DNA of 63,352 bases from positions 1 through 63,352 of the IMG/VR virus record IMGVR_UViG_3300025326_000032; one strand, written 5' to 3'. The translations under genes were made by a program, and so were the position numbers. The DNA is from a virus. A model generated the notes under the pieces. That model worked only from the letters and a program-made list of their open reading frames with translations. It was not told the origin of the DNA and did not search any database. Numbering within the stretch: the stretch's first letter is position 1; the number at the start of each line of letters is the position of its first letter. This document shows, piece by piece, positions 42,593 to 51,575 of the stretch.

Positions 42593-44924
42593 TTTAATTA
42601 TTGTTCTAACTAACAAAGCTAACAGGAGTAAACAGATTACTCCTGTAATAGAAGATATTACTCGCAAGGTATCTAATGTTAGATTTGGCTCGTCTCTTGG
42701 GACTGGTTTCTCAGCCTGTGAACTTGATATTGCTATGCCATTTACTAAAACTAGAGAGTGGTATGAGCGATATTTGTTTTACGGTATTAACATTTATGAG
42801 GCTGATGAACCAGTATGGGAAGGCCGTATTGAAGCTATAAGGATAACTGATGAGGGTATAAGTCTTACCTGTAATGGTTATTGGTCAAATCTAGCTGATC
42901 AAAGACTGTATTCTTTCTGGGCTGATAACCGGATGGATGCGTGGAAAACTCCCATAGAAGGTGCGGGTAACATTTCTGATGAAATTGGGCTTACTAATCT
43001 GATCAATCGTAGGGGCTGGATTTCAGTTGAGCGTGCCCTATGGGGATTTGGTCATAAAAGAGGTCTGGATTATGCTGAAGGCGAAAGGGTGGCAATCTAC
43101 TATAGACTTCCACGTGTAGATAATCTATCAGATAAAAGGATTTTTCAGCCTAATACTATTCACTCTATACAATATCAATGGGATAGAAGTTCACCCATAC
43201 CATCAGGGTTTACACATAGAATTTGGACAGCTCCATATGATAAAAGTACATCATGGACTGAGAAGGACGCGACTAGTCCTGTTCTTGATTCTCCTGGTGT
43301 AAAAACTGTCAATTTGGCTGCTAATGGTGATGTAGTACAGGCAGTCGCATTCGGGTATCAAATAGTCTCCCCTGGTATTACAGACTATCCAAATGATGAT
43401 GGACATGAGCGTATGATATTCACTAATGTTACTATATGGGCAGAAAGAGATGCAGCTCGTGGTCAAGCCAATGAGAATACAGCCCGTAAGATTATTACAG
43501 ACTTGCTATTAGGCAATAGTAATGTCAGTGTTGATTCAAAAGGAAATCAGATATCGGATGACGCGCTAGATATCCAAGATAACGATGTAGAAGTTATTCC
43601 TGCTGTTTTTGCAGATGAATCATTACATGATATCATAAATAAACTAGTGGGTTATGGTATTGGTGTAGAGACTAACCTGGTTAATAATCCAAGTCTAGAA
43701 ATAGACACAGCAGGCTGGACAGACGAAGCTGGTGGTGCCATAACTCGTGATACTACTACGGCTATAAAAGGTTCAGCCTCAGCAAAAGTTGCTATAGCTA
43801 ATGCTGCTGGTGAAGGCTTTATTATTAAGAGGCGAGACACTACACGCATTCCAGTTACAGGAGATAGACATTATACTTTTTCATGCTGGGCCAAGTTGGA
43901 CGCTGGCATTGCTAAAGCTTTCTTGGTGACTATGCGTTGGTATACAAGTGGTGATGTAGAAATAAGTGCATCATCAACGATTGCAGCAATCCAGACTGGC
44001 ACTGTCTTTGGTAGAGATGTAAAGCTTATTAATTCAAAGTCACCATCGAATGCAGCTAAAGTACAACTTGAATTAGTAACACAATCAGCAGGTGGAGCAT
44101 ATAATTTATGGGCAGATGGTGTTATGTTTCAAGAGTCTGAGAGACTAGAGCCCTACATAGATGGGAATGAAATAGAAGGAATCTGGTCTGGCGACGCACA
44201 TAAGTCAACATCGTTAAAACTACTACCTGCTAATTATGGTGTATTTGGACGCAGGCGATTACATATAAAGCCACGAGATAGAGAGAACATAAGATGGGTT
44301 ATTCCTCTATCAGCTATAACAGATAATGGTTTAAGCTTAGAGCGTACAGTAGAAGAATTCTGGGTTCGTGTCTGGAGTAGATTTAACGAGTCCTTTACAG
44401 GCTTACCGTCTTATACCGATGTAGCTCAGAACATACTTAATCAACAATTAATCTCTGATGAACGTGACAGAACTTATGATGTAGGCTCAGCTCTTACTGA
44501 GTTTGCTGAAGCAATTAGCCGTATAGCTTTAACTGATTTCAGTATAACAAGACAAAGGGCTGAAATAGAAGTAAAAACCTATATTTTGAATATATTTGGA
44601 GTGCGAGAGCCTTTATGGCGTATCAGAGCAGGAGACTTAATGATAGTACCAGATCTGATTCCATTAGTAGTATATGGTCATAAAGACATAAATAAGAATG
44701 ACAAATACAACAGATTAGATAATGGGACTGTCTTTGTTGTCCGTGAAGTAGAATATGATAGTGAGAGTGACTCTGCTACTATATTACCTGACCTAGTATC
44801 ACAAGGTCTAGAATCTATTCTGGCACAAGCGACGCTATTGCCATCTCTGTCACCTAGGACTTCAACACCATCACCGATACCCTCTGGATCAGGTGGACTC
44901 AGTGGAGCTGGAGCCACATTTTAA
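42585..44924 (+). CDS. Tail-tip (Tal-like) protein with carbohydrate-binding module
   Basis: 779 aa. The N-terminal part (ITRKVSNVRFGSSLGTGFSA, EADEPVWEGRIEAIRITDEG) resembles the tail-hub domain of Tal/gp27-like proteins. About 364-530 is a CBM-like sandwich (NLVNNPSLEIDTAGWTD). The C-terminus is Pro/Ser/Gly-rich. No peptidase motif recognised. It probably forms the tip that contacts the cell surface. Confidence 0.7.
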   Translation: MSSLIIVLTNKANRSKQITPVIEDITRKVSNVRFGSSLGTGFSACELDIAMPFTKTREWYERYLFYGINIYEADEPVWEGRIEAIRITDEGISLTCNGYWSNLADQRLYSFWADNRMDAWKTPIEGAGNISDEIGLTNLINRRGWISVERALWGFGHKRGLDYAEGERVAIYYRLPRVDNLSDKRIFQPNTIHSIQYQWDRSSPIPSGFTHRIWTAPYDKSTSWTEKDATSPVLDSPGVKTVNLAANGDVVQAVAFGYQIVSPGITDYPNDDGHERMIFTNVTIWAERDAARGQANENTARKIITDLLLGNSNVSVDSKGNQISDDALDIQDNDVEVIPAVFADESLHDIINKLVGYGIGVETNLVNNPSLEIDTAGWTDEAGGAITRDTTTAIKGSASAKVAIANAAGEGFIIKRRDTTRIPVTGDRHYTFSCWAKLDAGIAKAFLVTMRWYTSGDVEISASSTIAAIQTGTVFGRDVKLINSKSPSNAAKVQLELVTQSAGGAYNLWADGVMFQESERLEPYIDGNEIEGIWSGDAHKSTSLKLLPANYGVFGRRRLHIKPRDRENIRWVIPLSAITDNGLSLERTVEEFWVRVWSRFNESFTGLPSYTDVAQNILNQQLISDERDRTYDVGSALTEFAEAISRIALTDFSITRQRAEIEVKTYILNIFGVREPLWRIRAGDLMIVPDLIPLVVYGHKDINKNDKYNRLDNGTVFVVREVEYDSESDSATILPDLVSQGLESILAQATLLPSLSPRTSTPSPIPSGSGGLSGAGATF

Positions 44925-44929
44925 CTCTG

Positions 44930-45103
44930 ATGAGTATTGATGACAGCCTTCACCAAAAAACACATACTGAGATTGAGATTCGTCTTAAAGCTATTGAGGG
45001 TGATATTAAGCTTGCTAAAATCGCTCTCCAGGTTGCGCGTTGGGCAGTTGGCATTGGTATTGCTACTGCTATTATTATCATAGTGGAGCGGTTATTTCAA
45101 TGA
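44930..45103 (+). CDS. XhlA-like membrane protein, 57 aa
   Basis: A helical N-terminus (EIEIRLKAIEGDIKLAKIAL) then one membrane helix (VGIGIATAIIIIVERLF), the layout of haemolysin XhlA-type lysis accessory proteins. ATGA overlap with the next membrane gene suggests they act together. Confidence 0.6.
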   Translation: MSIDDSLHQKTHTEIEIRLKAIEGDIKLAKIALQVARWAVGIGIATAIIIIVERLFQ

Positions 45104-45402
45104 GTGGTAATATCATTCTTGATATTGGAAGTCTATCCTTATTGTTCCTAGTTGGACTGACGCTTCGTGTCGTAGCAGGTATAAATGGTTGCAAGTCTCA
45201 CGGACAAGAAGCGTTAGTTGTCTCTGTTGGTGTTCTAATGACTATTCTACTTATACGTATATTTAGAGATAATCTTAATCTTATCTCTAGTGAACAGGCA
45301 ACTAAGATAGCTAGTATCGTTTACTTAACAGGAGTGATTATTCTAAGCCAACTTATATATATTCTTCATAAGGTAAATCATGTATCTAATCATTCTGATT
45401 AA
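45100..45402 (+). CDS. Putative holin, 100 aa
   Basis: Start at 45100 by ATGA overlap; the upstream in-frame start at 45040 would overlap far more. Three hydrophobic segments (IGSLSLLFLVGLTLRVVAG, VVSVGVLMTILLI, IVYLTGVIILSQLIYIL). Together with the preceding XhlA-like protein it may form membrane lesions. A second holin candidate is at 53383. Confidence 0.5.
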   Translation: MSGNIILDIGSLSLLFLVGLTLRVVAGINGCKSHGQEALVVSVGVLMTILLIRIFRDNLNLISSEQATKIASIVYLTGVIILSQLIYILHKVNHVSNHSD

Positions 45403-45766
45403 TAGCCTTATCAAATTTATATGGTTCGCCTAGACCTTCTATTACTTTTTCGGCAGAAGATAAATCAAATTGAAATTTGATATTTTCTTGTTCACAATCT
45501 TCAAAGAATTCTTGTGTTAAAATGTATACAGCGCGTAGATATTCTCTGATACCTTGGGCTTTAGCTTTAACAGTCCAAGAGTGTCTATATTGTGGCATAG
45601 CTCGCACAAGCCATTCATGTATATCAGATAAAGAGTCAAGCATAGCTATTTCAGGACTACGAGCAGTCCGTACCGTGTTTAATAAAAATCTAGAGTATCC
45701 TCTGTGTTTAATGCTTAACCTTCGGTCTGATTTTGGTTTCATTTCAATCTCTGTATTACTTGACAC
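45386..45766 (-). CDS. Minus-strand hypothetical protein, 126 aa
   Basis: Helical C-terminal two-thirds (YLRAVYILTQEFFEDCEQEN), basic N-terminus. It has its own promoter overlapping the divergent plus promoter. ATG at 45766 or an internal ATG could be used. A lone opposite-strand gene facing regulators is typical of a switch component; role unknown. Confidence 0.5.
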   Translation of the reverse strand: MSSNTEIEMKPKSDRRLSIKHRGYSRFLLNTVRTARSPEIAMLDSLSDIHEWLVRAMPQYRHSWTVKAKAQGIREYLRAVYILTQEFFEDCEQENIKFQFDLSSAEKVIEGLGEPYKFDKAINQND

Positions 45767-45788
45767 AACTGCTCATTACGTGTATTAT
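45760..45788 (+). promoter_or_regulatory. Plus promoter for the 45864 operon
   Basis: TTGACA 45760-45765, 17-base spacer, TATTAT 45783-45788. Shares its -10 with a minus-strand promoter. Confidence 0.75.
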
Positions 45789-45812
45789 ACCACATGTACA
45801 CATCTTTATAAA
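45784..45812 (-). promoter_or_regulatory. Overlapping minus promoter
   Basis: Minus-strand TATAAT is the complement of 45784-45789, with TTTATA 17 bases upstream (45812-45807). It overlaps the plus -10 almost completely, so only one polymerase can occupy the site. Confidence 0.55.
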
Positions 45813-45863
45813 GGCTCACCGTCTACTCGACATAATCCTCCTGCACTTTTTCTTGCTGGCCTC

Positions 45864-46058
45864 ATGCCTAAAACCTACTATCGCAAACTGCTTCGTATTG
45901 GCTCTAAGTATAAGAGTCTTGCTGTCTCTATTCCTAAAGAGATTCTAAATGAGGCTTTGTCTGAAGAAGTCTTACATACTATAGTTTCTATTAAGCTAAA
46001 TAATAGTTCTCCTGATACCGTGGACGTTACAGCACATCACACTTATAAGGAGAATTAA
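45864..46058 (+). CDS. Small AbrB/MazE-like DNA-binding protein, 64 aa
   Basis: KLLRIGSKYKSLAVSIPKEI (8-27) follows the swapped-hairpin AbrB pattern (+.i.+iG...sv.IPkei). In-frame sequence continues upstream but crosses the promoter, so ATG 45864 is chosen, though its ribosome-binding site is poor. Possibly a transition regulator or antitoxin. Confidence 0.45.
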   Translation: MPKTYYRKLLRIGSKYKSLAVSIPKEILNEALSEEVLHTIVSIKLNNSSPDTVDVTAHHTYKEN

Positions 46059-46059
46059 A

Positions 46060-47073
46060 TTGGCATTCAGACCTTTCTCTGTTGTTGACTACCTGGCTCT
46101 TAAATTTCCTCATAATGATATTATAGAAAAGGGAATTCTAACAACACAGAGCCGCATGATTATAGGTGGTCATCCAGGGATAGGAAAATCTATATTAGCG
46201 ACACAGCTAGGTATAGAAGTATCTCGTGGTGACTTAGTTACAGATAAATTTAAGAGTGTTAAAAAGCGTGTGTTATATGTTCAAGAGGAAATTGGCCCAC
46301 GAAGTTATCAACAACGTTTAGAGCAAGTTAGTAACTATTATAAGACTATAGATTCATTCTTTATTGTTAGCTCTGCAGGATTTTCATTTGATGATCCTGC
46401 ATTGGTACTTCAACTTAAGCAATATATACAAGCTTTGAAAATTGAGATATTGATTCTAGACCCGCTATATAAGATTCATGGTAGAAGAGAGAATGATGCT
46501 ACTGAGTTAGCACAGTTAGCACAGTTAGTTGATAGGCTAATAGTTGAGCTAGATATTGCAGTTATTCTAGTACACCATCTACGTAAACCTTTTACTACTA
46601 ATAAAGGTGAGACGTTAGCAATGAGTATGATGGATTTCAGAGGTTCAACAGTAATACCAGCATGGGCTGACACAATGCTTATGCTTGAAGCAACTGACGA
46701 AGAAGATAAAGTTCGCTTAGATTTTGTAAAGACTAGAAATGCTCCTGAGTATATCCAGTCTATATATCTAAGACTTGATAGACAAAATATGCGGTTTGCG
46801 TTAATAAGAGGAGATGGCTCTAGTCTCTTATCTATAGATGATGATATTATAGAAATGCTTAAAACTGGAGGCTCTATATCAGAAGGTCATATTCTCAGTG
46901 GTATTAAGAATCTTCATATGAATGTAAAGCTGAACATAGCACATATTAGAGATTCACTGAATAATTTAGTTATGTCGGGTAAACTGGAGCGTCAGCAAGG
47001 CATGGTTTGGATTAAACCTGATATAGTTTCTAGTGGTTCTGATTGGGAGCTGGACAACTCAAGTGAGGATTAG
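46060..47073 (+). CDS. RepA-like AAA ATPase (AAA_25), putative replicative helicase or loader
   Basis: 337 aa, TTG start with AAGGAG. Walker A GGHPGIGKS, Walker B IEILILDPLYKIHG, and AVILVHHLRKP with the conserved His pair: the pattern of RepA/RecA-like AAA_25 proteins such as plasmid helicase RepA. No polymerase or primase is nearby, so it probably recruits the host replisome. The C-terminal part looks like a winged helix (LKTGGSISEGHILSGIKNLH). Confidence 0.75.
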   Translation: MAFRPFSVVDYLALKFPHNDIIEKGILTTQSRMIIGGHPGIGKSILATQLGIEVSRGDLVTDKFKSVKKRVLYVQEEIGPRSYQQRLEQVSNYYKTIDSFFIVSSAGFSFDDPALVLQLKQYIQALKIEILILDPLYKIHGRRENDATELAQLAQLVDRLIVELDIAVILVHHLRKPFTTNKGETLAMSMMDFRGSTVIPAWADTMLMLEATDEEDKVRLDFVKTRNAPEYIQSIYLRLDRQNMRFALIRGDGSSLLSIDDDIIEMLKTGGSISEGHILSGIKNLHMNVKLNIAHIRDSLNNLVMSGKLERQQGMVWIKPDIVSSGSDWELDNSSED

Positions 47074-47076
47074 GAA

Positions 47077-47148
47077 GTGCCACCATTAAATATACCAATT
47101 TACTGTCATAAATGCTCACTAAGGTTTAATTCTGTAGTAAGAGCATGA
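47077..47148 (+). CDS. 23-aa CxxC peptide (GTG start)
   Basis: Reads PPLNIPIYCHKCSLRFNSVV. TAGGAAG lies close to the GTG. Could be a micro zinc-knuckle or fortuitous. Confidence 0.3.
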   Translation: MPPLNIPIYCHKCSLRFNSVVRA

Positions 47149-47344
47149 AAAGTCTATTTGAGCCAAGCAAACACTATGCTAACACTTTGCTAGATATGAA
47201 AATGGCGAGCGTCAAAGCGAGGATACCTATCCTATGGGTTGGCTTTGAAACCCCCGTGAATTTGGATGCTAACACGCGGTCGGCGCTTGAGTGGCACCCT
47301 TGAAACCGCACCGGATGGTCAAACGACCAAGAGCCCATGTAAAC
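47149..47344. other. Regulatory gap before the HTH gene, with ATGCTAACAC repeats
   Basis: ATGCTAACAC at 47176-47185 and 47266-47275 (third copy 8067-8076). Composition becomes GC-richer from about 47205. A 33-codon frame (MASVKARIPILWVGFETPVN...) crosses it but has no ribosome-binding site. Possibly operator sites for the HTH protein that follows. Confidence 0.4.
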
Positions 47345-47620
47345 ATGACGAATCGGATTAGATCTGTACGACAGGCGCAAACTAAAAAACTGAAACAAGC
47401 TGATGTTGCAAATAAGCTCTCAAACATAGTAGGCTTTCCTGTGTCACGGTCTACATATGCTTCTGTAGAATCAGGAACAGTTATGCCACATAAGATAATC
47501 TTAGATGGATTGACTAAGATATTTAACTGTAGAGATACAGACTTATTTGCTGGTGTTTATTTAGATATGATTCAGCTTGAAAGTTCTTGGAGCTACGATG
47601 ACTCAAACGAAGACTTGTAG
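47345..47620 (+). CDS. XRE/Cro-like HTH protein, 91 aa
   Basis: MTNRIRSVRQAQTKKLKQAD at the N-terminus, VANKLSN.....VSRSTYAS as the HTH, then VESGTVMPHKIILDGLTKIF: the classic Cro/CI layout. An in-frame start at 47291 exists but lies in the GC-rich leader. Probably an early-gene repressor, plausibly acting on nearby ATGCTAACAC sites. Confidence 0.75.
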   Translation: MTNRIRSVRQAQTKKLKQADVANKLSNIVGFPVSRSTYASVESGTVMPHKIILDGLTKIFNCRDTDLFAGVYLDMIQLESSWSYDDSNEDL

Positions 47621-47723
47621 ACATTGCTTAAAACCTATGCCTATATTAAGTATACTAACAACAAGTAATCAAATTATTACAGTTAGAGGATATTGTCCTT
47701 CTTGTAAAAGAGCTGGAGGCTAA
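47598..47723 (+). CDS. 41-aa zinc ribbon
   Basis: CRHC (7-10) and CPSC (33-36) with GYCPSCKRAGG at the end. Overlaps the HTH gene by 23 bases and sits 2 bases before the reductase start. Confidence 0.55.
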   Translation: MTQTKTCRHCLKPMPILSILTTSNQIITVRGYCPSCKRAGG

Positions 47724-47725
47724 CA

Positions 47726-49798
47726 GTGGCAACACTACCACATCCTATACCAGAATTAACTCAAGTAGGACGAGAGATATTTGACAGACGTTATCAATGG
47801 CAAGATGAAACACCATCTGGAATGCTGGAGCGTGTAGCAAAGCATATAGCATTAGCTGAGGAACCTGATAAGCGCCCAGAGTATAAAGAACGTTTCTATG
47901 AGCTGATGTCATCACTCAGATTCTTACCGAATAGTCCCACGTTGTTTAATGCTGGTACGGGACAGGGATTATTGAGTGCCTGTTTTACGTTTTATGTGGA
48001 TGACAGTTTAGTGTCTATAATGGAGTGTCATAGGCTTGCTGGCTTGGTTATGAAATATGGTGGTGGTGTAGGTTATGGTCTTAGTCGTGTTAGGCCAGCA
48101 GGTGAACAGATTAAGACTGTTCAAGGTAAAGCTTGCGGGCCTGTTAATCTATTACCTTATTATAATAGCATAGCTAATCTTATAACTCAGGGTGGGAAGC
48201 GTTCAGGTGCCCAGATGGGCATACTATCTATAGATCATCCTGATATTAGAGATTTTATACACTTCAAAGATAAGAATCCAGATAGCCTACACACATTCAA
48301 TATCTCAGTCTCAGTGACTAATGAGTTTATGCGCCGATATAAGACTGGTAATAAAGAGGCTACAGAGTTATTTAGAGAGATTGCTGAGTCAGCATGGACA
48401 ACGGGCGATCCAGGTGTTTGGTTTGTAGATACTATAAATGCGACTAATCCGACACCGTGGTTAGGAAAATTGGAGAGTTGCAATCCTTGCGGAGAGGTAC
48501 AGCTTTATCATGCTGAGGCATGTAACCTAGGTAGTCTTAATTTAGGAAAATACATTATTGATTATGGATCAGAGCCTATCATATTGTGGGATAAGCTAAA
48601 GTCTGATATTAGACTAGCTGTTAGATTACTAGACAATGTAATAGATGTAAATGATTTTCCTGATCCTATAATTACTGAAGCTGTTAATAAGACACGTAAG
48701 ATAGGATTAGGTGTTATGGGATGGGCTGACTTACTTGCTTTGTCCGACATTCCATATGACTCAGATGCAGCTGTTATGCTTGCTGATGAGATTATGGAAT
48801 TTATCTCTAAAGAGGCTGACAGAGCAAGTTACGAGCTAGGTCAAGAGCGAGGTATCGCACCAGCATATGAGCATCCAAATGCTCCAGCTCAGTTAGGATT
48901 TGCAGCTAGAAATACTACTAGGACTTGCATTGCACCAACAGGCTCTATATCGCAACTTGCTGGTTGTTCTTCAGGAATAGAGCCACATTATGAGTTAGAA
49001 TATACCAGAATCATGATGGATAGAGGCCAACCAGTTGAGCTTCATGTTAAAGAGCCTGTTCTAGATATTCTGCAAGAGTACGGTATAAATCTACCTAAAA
49101 CGGCACACGAAATTGCACCCGAATGGCATATAAATCATCAAGCAGCATTCCAACAGCATACTAATTTATCCGTTTCCAAGACGATAAATCTACCTGAAAC
49201 TGCCACAGTTAATGATGTTGAGACTAGCCTTGTTCGCCTTTGGGAGACTGGGTGTAATGGCGGGACGATTTATCGTGATAAGAGCCGTGATACCCAAGTC
49301 TTAGGTGAGAATCGTGGCAAAGTAGAAGATAGACAGAATGAGCGTCGTAGATTGCCTGATGAAAGACAGTCTATAACACATAAATTTAAAGTGGCTGACC
49401 AAGAAGGCTATCTTACTATTGGATTATACGAAGATGGTAGTCCTGGCGAGGTCTTTATTAAGATAGCTAAAGAAGGTTCGACTGTTGCAGGCACTTATGA
49501 TGTAACAGGTATCTTAATGTCTTTGGCTCTTCAATATGGTGTTCCTTTAGAAAGTATTGTTAGTAAACTTACTAATATGCGATTTGAGCCAGCCGGTCTA
49601 ACAGGTAATCCTGCTATTCCTTACGCGATGTCTATACCGGATTATATATCTAGATATCTACATAATAAATTTAGTAATGGGAATGAATTGTCTAATGTAA
49701 CAGGTTTGTTTTGTTCTGATTGTCAGAGTGAGTTAATTGCTCAAGAAGGTTGTTTAAAATGTTCAAGTCCTGTATGTGGATACGTGAGATGCGGTTAG
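47726..49798 (+). CDS. nrdJ: Class II (B12-dependent) ribonucleoside reductase
   Basis: 690 aa, GTG start after GGAGG. FLPNSPTLFNAGT (67-79), C86, GGGVGYGLSRVRP, and the catalytic NPCGE (252-256) with C265 in EACNLGS are the NrdJ signature. A late FEPAG and C-terminal cysteines (CSDC, CLKC, VCGYVRC) serve redox cycling. The enzyme makes dNTPs with adenosylcobalamin and needs no oxygen or second subunit, suiting anaerobic or variable habitats. Supplies the phage nucleotide pool along with Dcd. Confidence 0.95.
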   Translation: MATLPHPIPELTQVGREIFDRRYQWQDETPSGMLERVAKHIALAEEPDKRPEYKERFYELMSSLRFLPNSPTLFNAGTGQGLLSACFTFYVDDSLVSIMECHRLAGLVMKYGGGVGYGLSRVRPAGEQIKTVQGKACGPVNLLPYYNSIANLITQGGKRSGAQMGILSIDHPDIRDFIHFKDKNPDSLHTFNISVSVTNEFMRRYKTGNKEATELFREIAESAWTTGDPGVWFVDTINATNPTPWLGKLESCNPCGEVQLYHAEACNLGSLNLGKYIIDYGSEPIILWDKLKSDIRLAVRLLDNVIDVNDFPDPIITEAVNKTRKIGLGVMGWADLLALSDIPYDSDAAVMLADEIMEFISKEADRASYELGQERGIAPAYEHPNAPAQLGFAARNTTRTCIAPTGSISQLAGCSSGIEPHYELEYTRIMMDRGQPVELHVKEPVLDILQEYGINLPKTAHEIAPEWHINHQAAFQQHTNLSVSKTINLPETATVNDVETSLVRLWETGCNGGTIYRDKSRDTQVLGENRGKVEDRQNERRRLPDERQSITHKFKVADQEGYLTIGLYEDGSPGEVFIKIAKEGSTVAGTYDVTGILMSLALQYGVPLESIVSKLTNMRFEPAGLTGNPAIPYAMSIPDYISRYLHNKFSNGNELSNVTGLFCSDCQSELIAQEGCLKCSSPVCGYVRCG

Positions 49799-49881
49799 CT
49801 ATTTGCTCAGTCGAAATCTGTACTAGGCCAGTCGTTTTAACTGGACAGAATATAAGATTCACGAAGACTGGTATGTGAGAT

Positions 49882-50055
49882 GTGGCTAAACCTAAATCAG
49901 ACACCGTACAAGAACAAGAATTAAAGACTTTGACGAAACAGGTAATAGATTTACAAGATAGAACAGCTAAGTGGTATGGTGTGTTTTGTGCAGAGACTAA
50001 TGGATTTCTTATTGAGATAAACAGATTAATTAGACAAGTTAATAAGAAGGTTTAA
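49882..50055 (+). CDS. Coiled-coil protein, 57 aa (GTG start)
   Basis: Reads AKPKSDTVQEQELKTLTKQV and on through a Trp/Cys segment to a basic end. Ends 5 bases before structured RNA 50060-50180. No family. Confidence 0.5.
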   Translation: MAKPKSDTVQEQELKTLTKQVIDLQDRTAKWYGVFCAETNGFLIEINRLIRQVNKKV

Positions 50056-50059
50056 TTCT

Positions 50060-50180
50060 TCTATGCAGGACAGAAGAAAGGAATAGGCTAGATACTTCGT
50101 GGTGGATACTAAGATGAGTAAGGTCTGTTTGGATATGTTGCCGCACCCCCGATAACATATATATATCTGTCCTGCATAGA
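50060..50180 (+). ncRNA. Structured RNA candidate 1 (15-bp closing helix)
   Basis: TCTATGCAGGACAGA (50060-50074) pairs perfectly with TCTGTCCTGCATAGA (50166-50180). Inside, ATATGTT/AACATAT (50133-50160) forms a 7-bp hairpin with a C-rich 14-base loop. The remaining 58 bases contain TAGATACTTCG and GGATACTAAGATG. No frame spans it and no T-run follows, so this is not a simple terminator. Confidence 0.6.
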
Positions 50181-50191
50181 GTGATTAAGCT

Positions 50192-50362
50192 ATGAAAATA
50201 GACTGGCATGATGATAGTCTTTTTCTACCTATAGATATTTGGCAATTGTTATTAGATTGGCTTAGGAAAGGAACAGTAGAATTTCCTATTCGCTGTGCTG
50301 AGTGTGGAAGTAAGACAAAAGGTAACAGAATTATAGGCTACAGGATGGGATGCAATCACTAA
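50192..50362 (+). CDS. Small zinc-site protein, 56 aa
   Basis: MKIDWHDDSLFLPIDIWQLL then CAEC (35-38) and a final C-x-H. Overlaps the methyltransferase start by one base (TAATG). Function unknown. Confidence 0.55.
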   Translation: MKIDWHDDSLFLPIDIWQLLLDWLRKGTVEFPIRCAECGSKTKGNRIIGYRMGCNH

Positions 50363-51468
50363 TGGCTGATTGGATTAATCCAGATGGTAAAGTTAAACTC
50401 TTGCATGGTGACTGTATGATTAGAATGCAAGAGATACCATCTAATTCTGTAGATGCTATAGTTACCGATCCTCCTTATGGCCTTTGTTTTATGAACAGAG
50501 AATGGGATGATATCAGTAAGATTAAACTGTTTCATCACAAATGGGCAATTGAAGCTCTTAGAGTCTTAAAACCTGGAGGACATTTATTATCTTGCAGTGG
50601 TACTAGGACATATCATCGAATGGTCTGTGCCATAGAGGATGTAGGGTTTGAAATACGTGATGCTATTCTCTGGGTTTATGGTAGCGGCTTCCCAAAATCA
50701 CAAAATATAGCAAAGGCTATAGACAAGAAACTCGGAGTTAAGTCAGAAGTTATAGGTACACAAACTCTACCTGACCATCGTGGCGACAACTATAAACAGG
50801 GCCATAGAGATTATGAATATATAGAGCATGAAGTTACTAGAGCTACAAGTAAGCAGGCTAAAGAGTGGGAGGGTTGGGGAACAGCTTTAAAGCCAGCAGT
50901 AGAACCAGTGTGTCTTGCACGTAAACCGATAGCTGAAAAGACTATAGCTGCTAATGTTATGGTTTATGGAACAGGTGGTTTGAATATAGATGCTAGTCGT
51001 ATCTATAGCTCAGAGGAAGATGCTTATGGACGTTATCCCAGTAATCTATTATTAGATGAAGAGGCTGCGCAAATATTAGACGAAGGTTCTGAGGTTACTA
51101 AATCCTCAAGAGCTAGTCTGACCAGCAAGCCTGGAAAGATATATGGTGGTGGAGATGGCCTGCCTAGTTATACTGGTTTATATGGCTTTAATGATTCAGG
51201 TGGGCCTAGTAGGTTTTTCTTTGTAGCTAAGGCTAGCTCTAGTGAGCGTAAGGGCTCAGAACATCCTACTATAAAACCAGTTACTCTTATGAAATATCTT
51301 GTAAGGCTTATAACTCCTCCTGATGGAACTGTTCTTGATCCTTTTGCTGGCTCTGGTACTACACTAGAGGCTGCTTATCAATTAGGATTCAATGCTATTG
51401 GAATAGAATTAGATATTGAGAATCTAGAGACGATGATTAAGCGTATGCAGCAGGGAGTACTATTATGA
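50362..51468 (+). CDS. DNA methyltransferase (second), N4/N6 type
   Basis: 368 aa; start chosen at the TAATG overlap, 12 bases inside a longer frame. DPPYG at 36-40 and DPFAGSG at 326-332, beta-group order. The middle (ILWVYGSGFPKSQNIAKAID, KPAVEPVCLARKPI) is typical of phage orphan methylases. The target domain is larger than in the 1031 gene, so specificity probably differs. Probable self-protection from restriction. Confidence 0.9.
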   Translation: MADWINPDGKVKLLHGDCMIRMQEIPSNSVDAIVTDPPYGLCFMNREWDDISKIKLFHHKWAIEALRVLKPGGHLLSCSGTRTYHRMVCAIEDVGFEIRDAILWVYGSGFPKSQNIAKAIDKKLGVKSEVIGTQTLPDHRGDNYKQGHRDYEYIEHEVTRATSKQAKEWEGWGTALKPAVEPVCLARKPIAEKTIAANVMVYGTGGLNIDASRIYSSEEDAYGRYPSNLLLDEEAAQILDEGSEVTKSSRASLTSKPGKIYGGGDGLPSYTGLYGFNDSGGPSRFFFVAKASSSERKGSEHPTIKPVTLMKYLVRLITPPDGTVLDPFAGSGTTLEAAYQLGFNAIGIELDIENLETMIKRMQQGVLL

Positions 51469-51575
51469 CAATTAGCAGAAATCACCCTCATAAACGTTGC
51501 TTCAGATGTCATATTAGAAAGCGTATTTGTAAAGGCTACAACACTTGTTACATGTGTAGGAAAAAGAATGCCTAA
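51465..51575 (+). CDS. 36-aa cysteine/basic peptide
   Basis: HKRCFRCHIRKRICKGYNTC then YMCRKKNA: six cysteines, very basic. ATGA overlap with the methyltransferase and 8-base overlap with the next frame. Likely a zinc knuckle that may bind nucleic acid. Confidence 0.55.
   Translation: MTISRNHPHKRCFRCHIRKRICKGYNTCYMCRKKNA

Noticed and set aside
47203-47304. 33-codon frame MASVKARIPILWVGFETPVN... and a degenerate tRNA on the minus strand
   Set aside because: The plus frame has no ribosome-binding site. The minus strand resembles D- and anticodon-arm wording of tRNA-derived frames but lacks pairing acceptor and T stems.
47726-49798. Intein or intron in nrdJ
   Set aside because: Reductase genes often host inteins, but this frame is of normal length and the catalytic motifs are uninterrupted.
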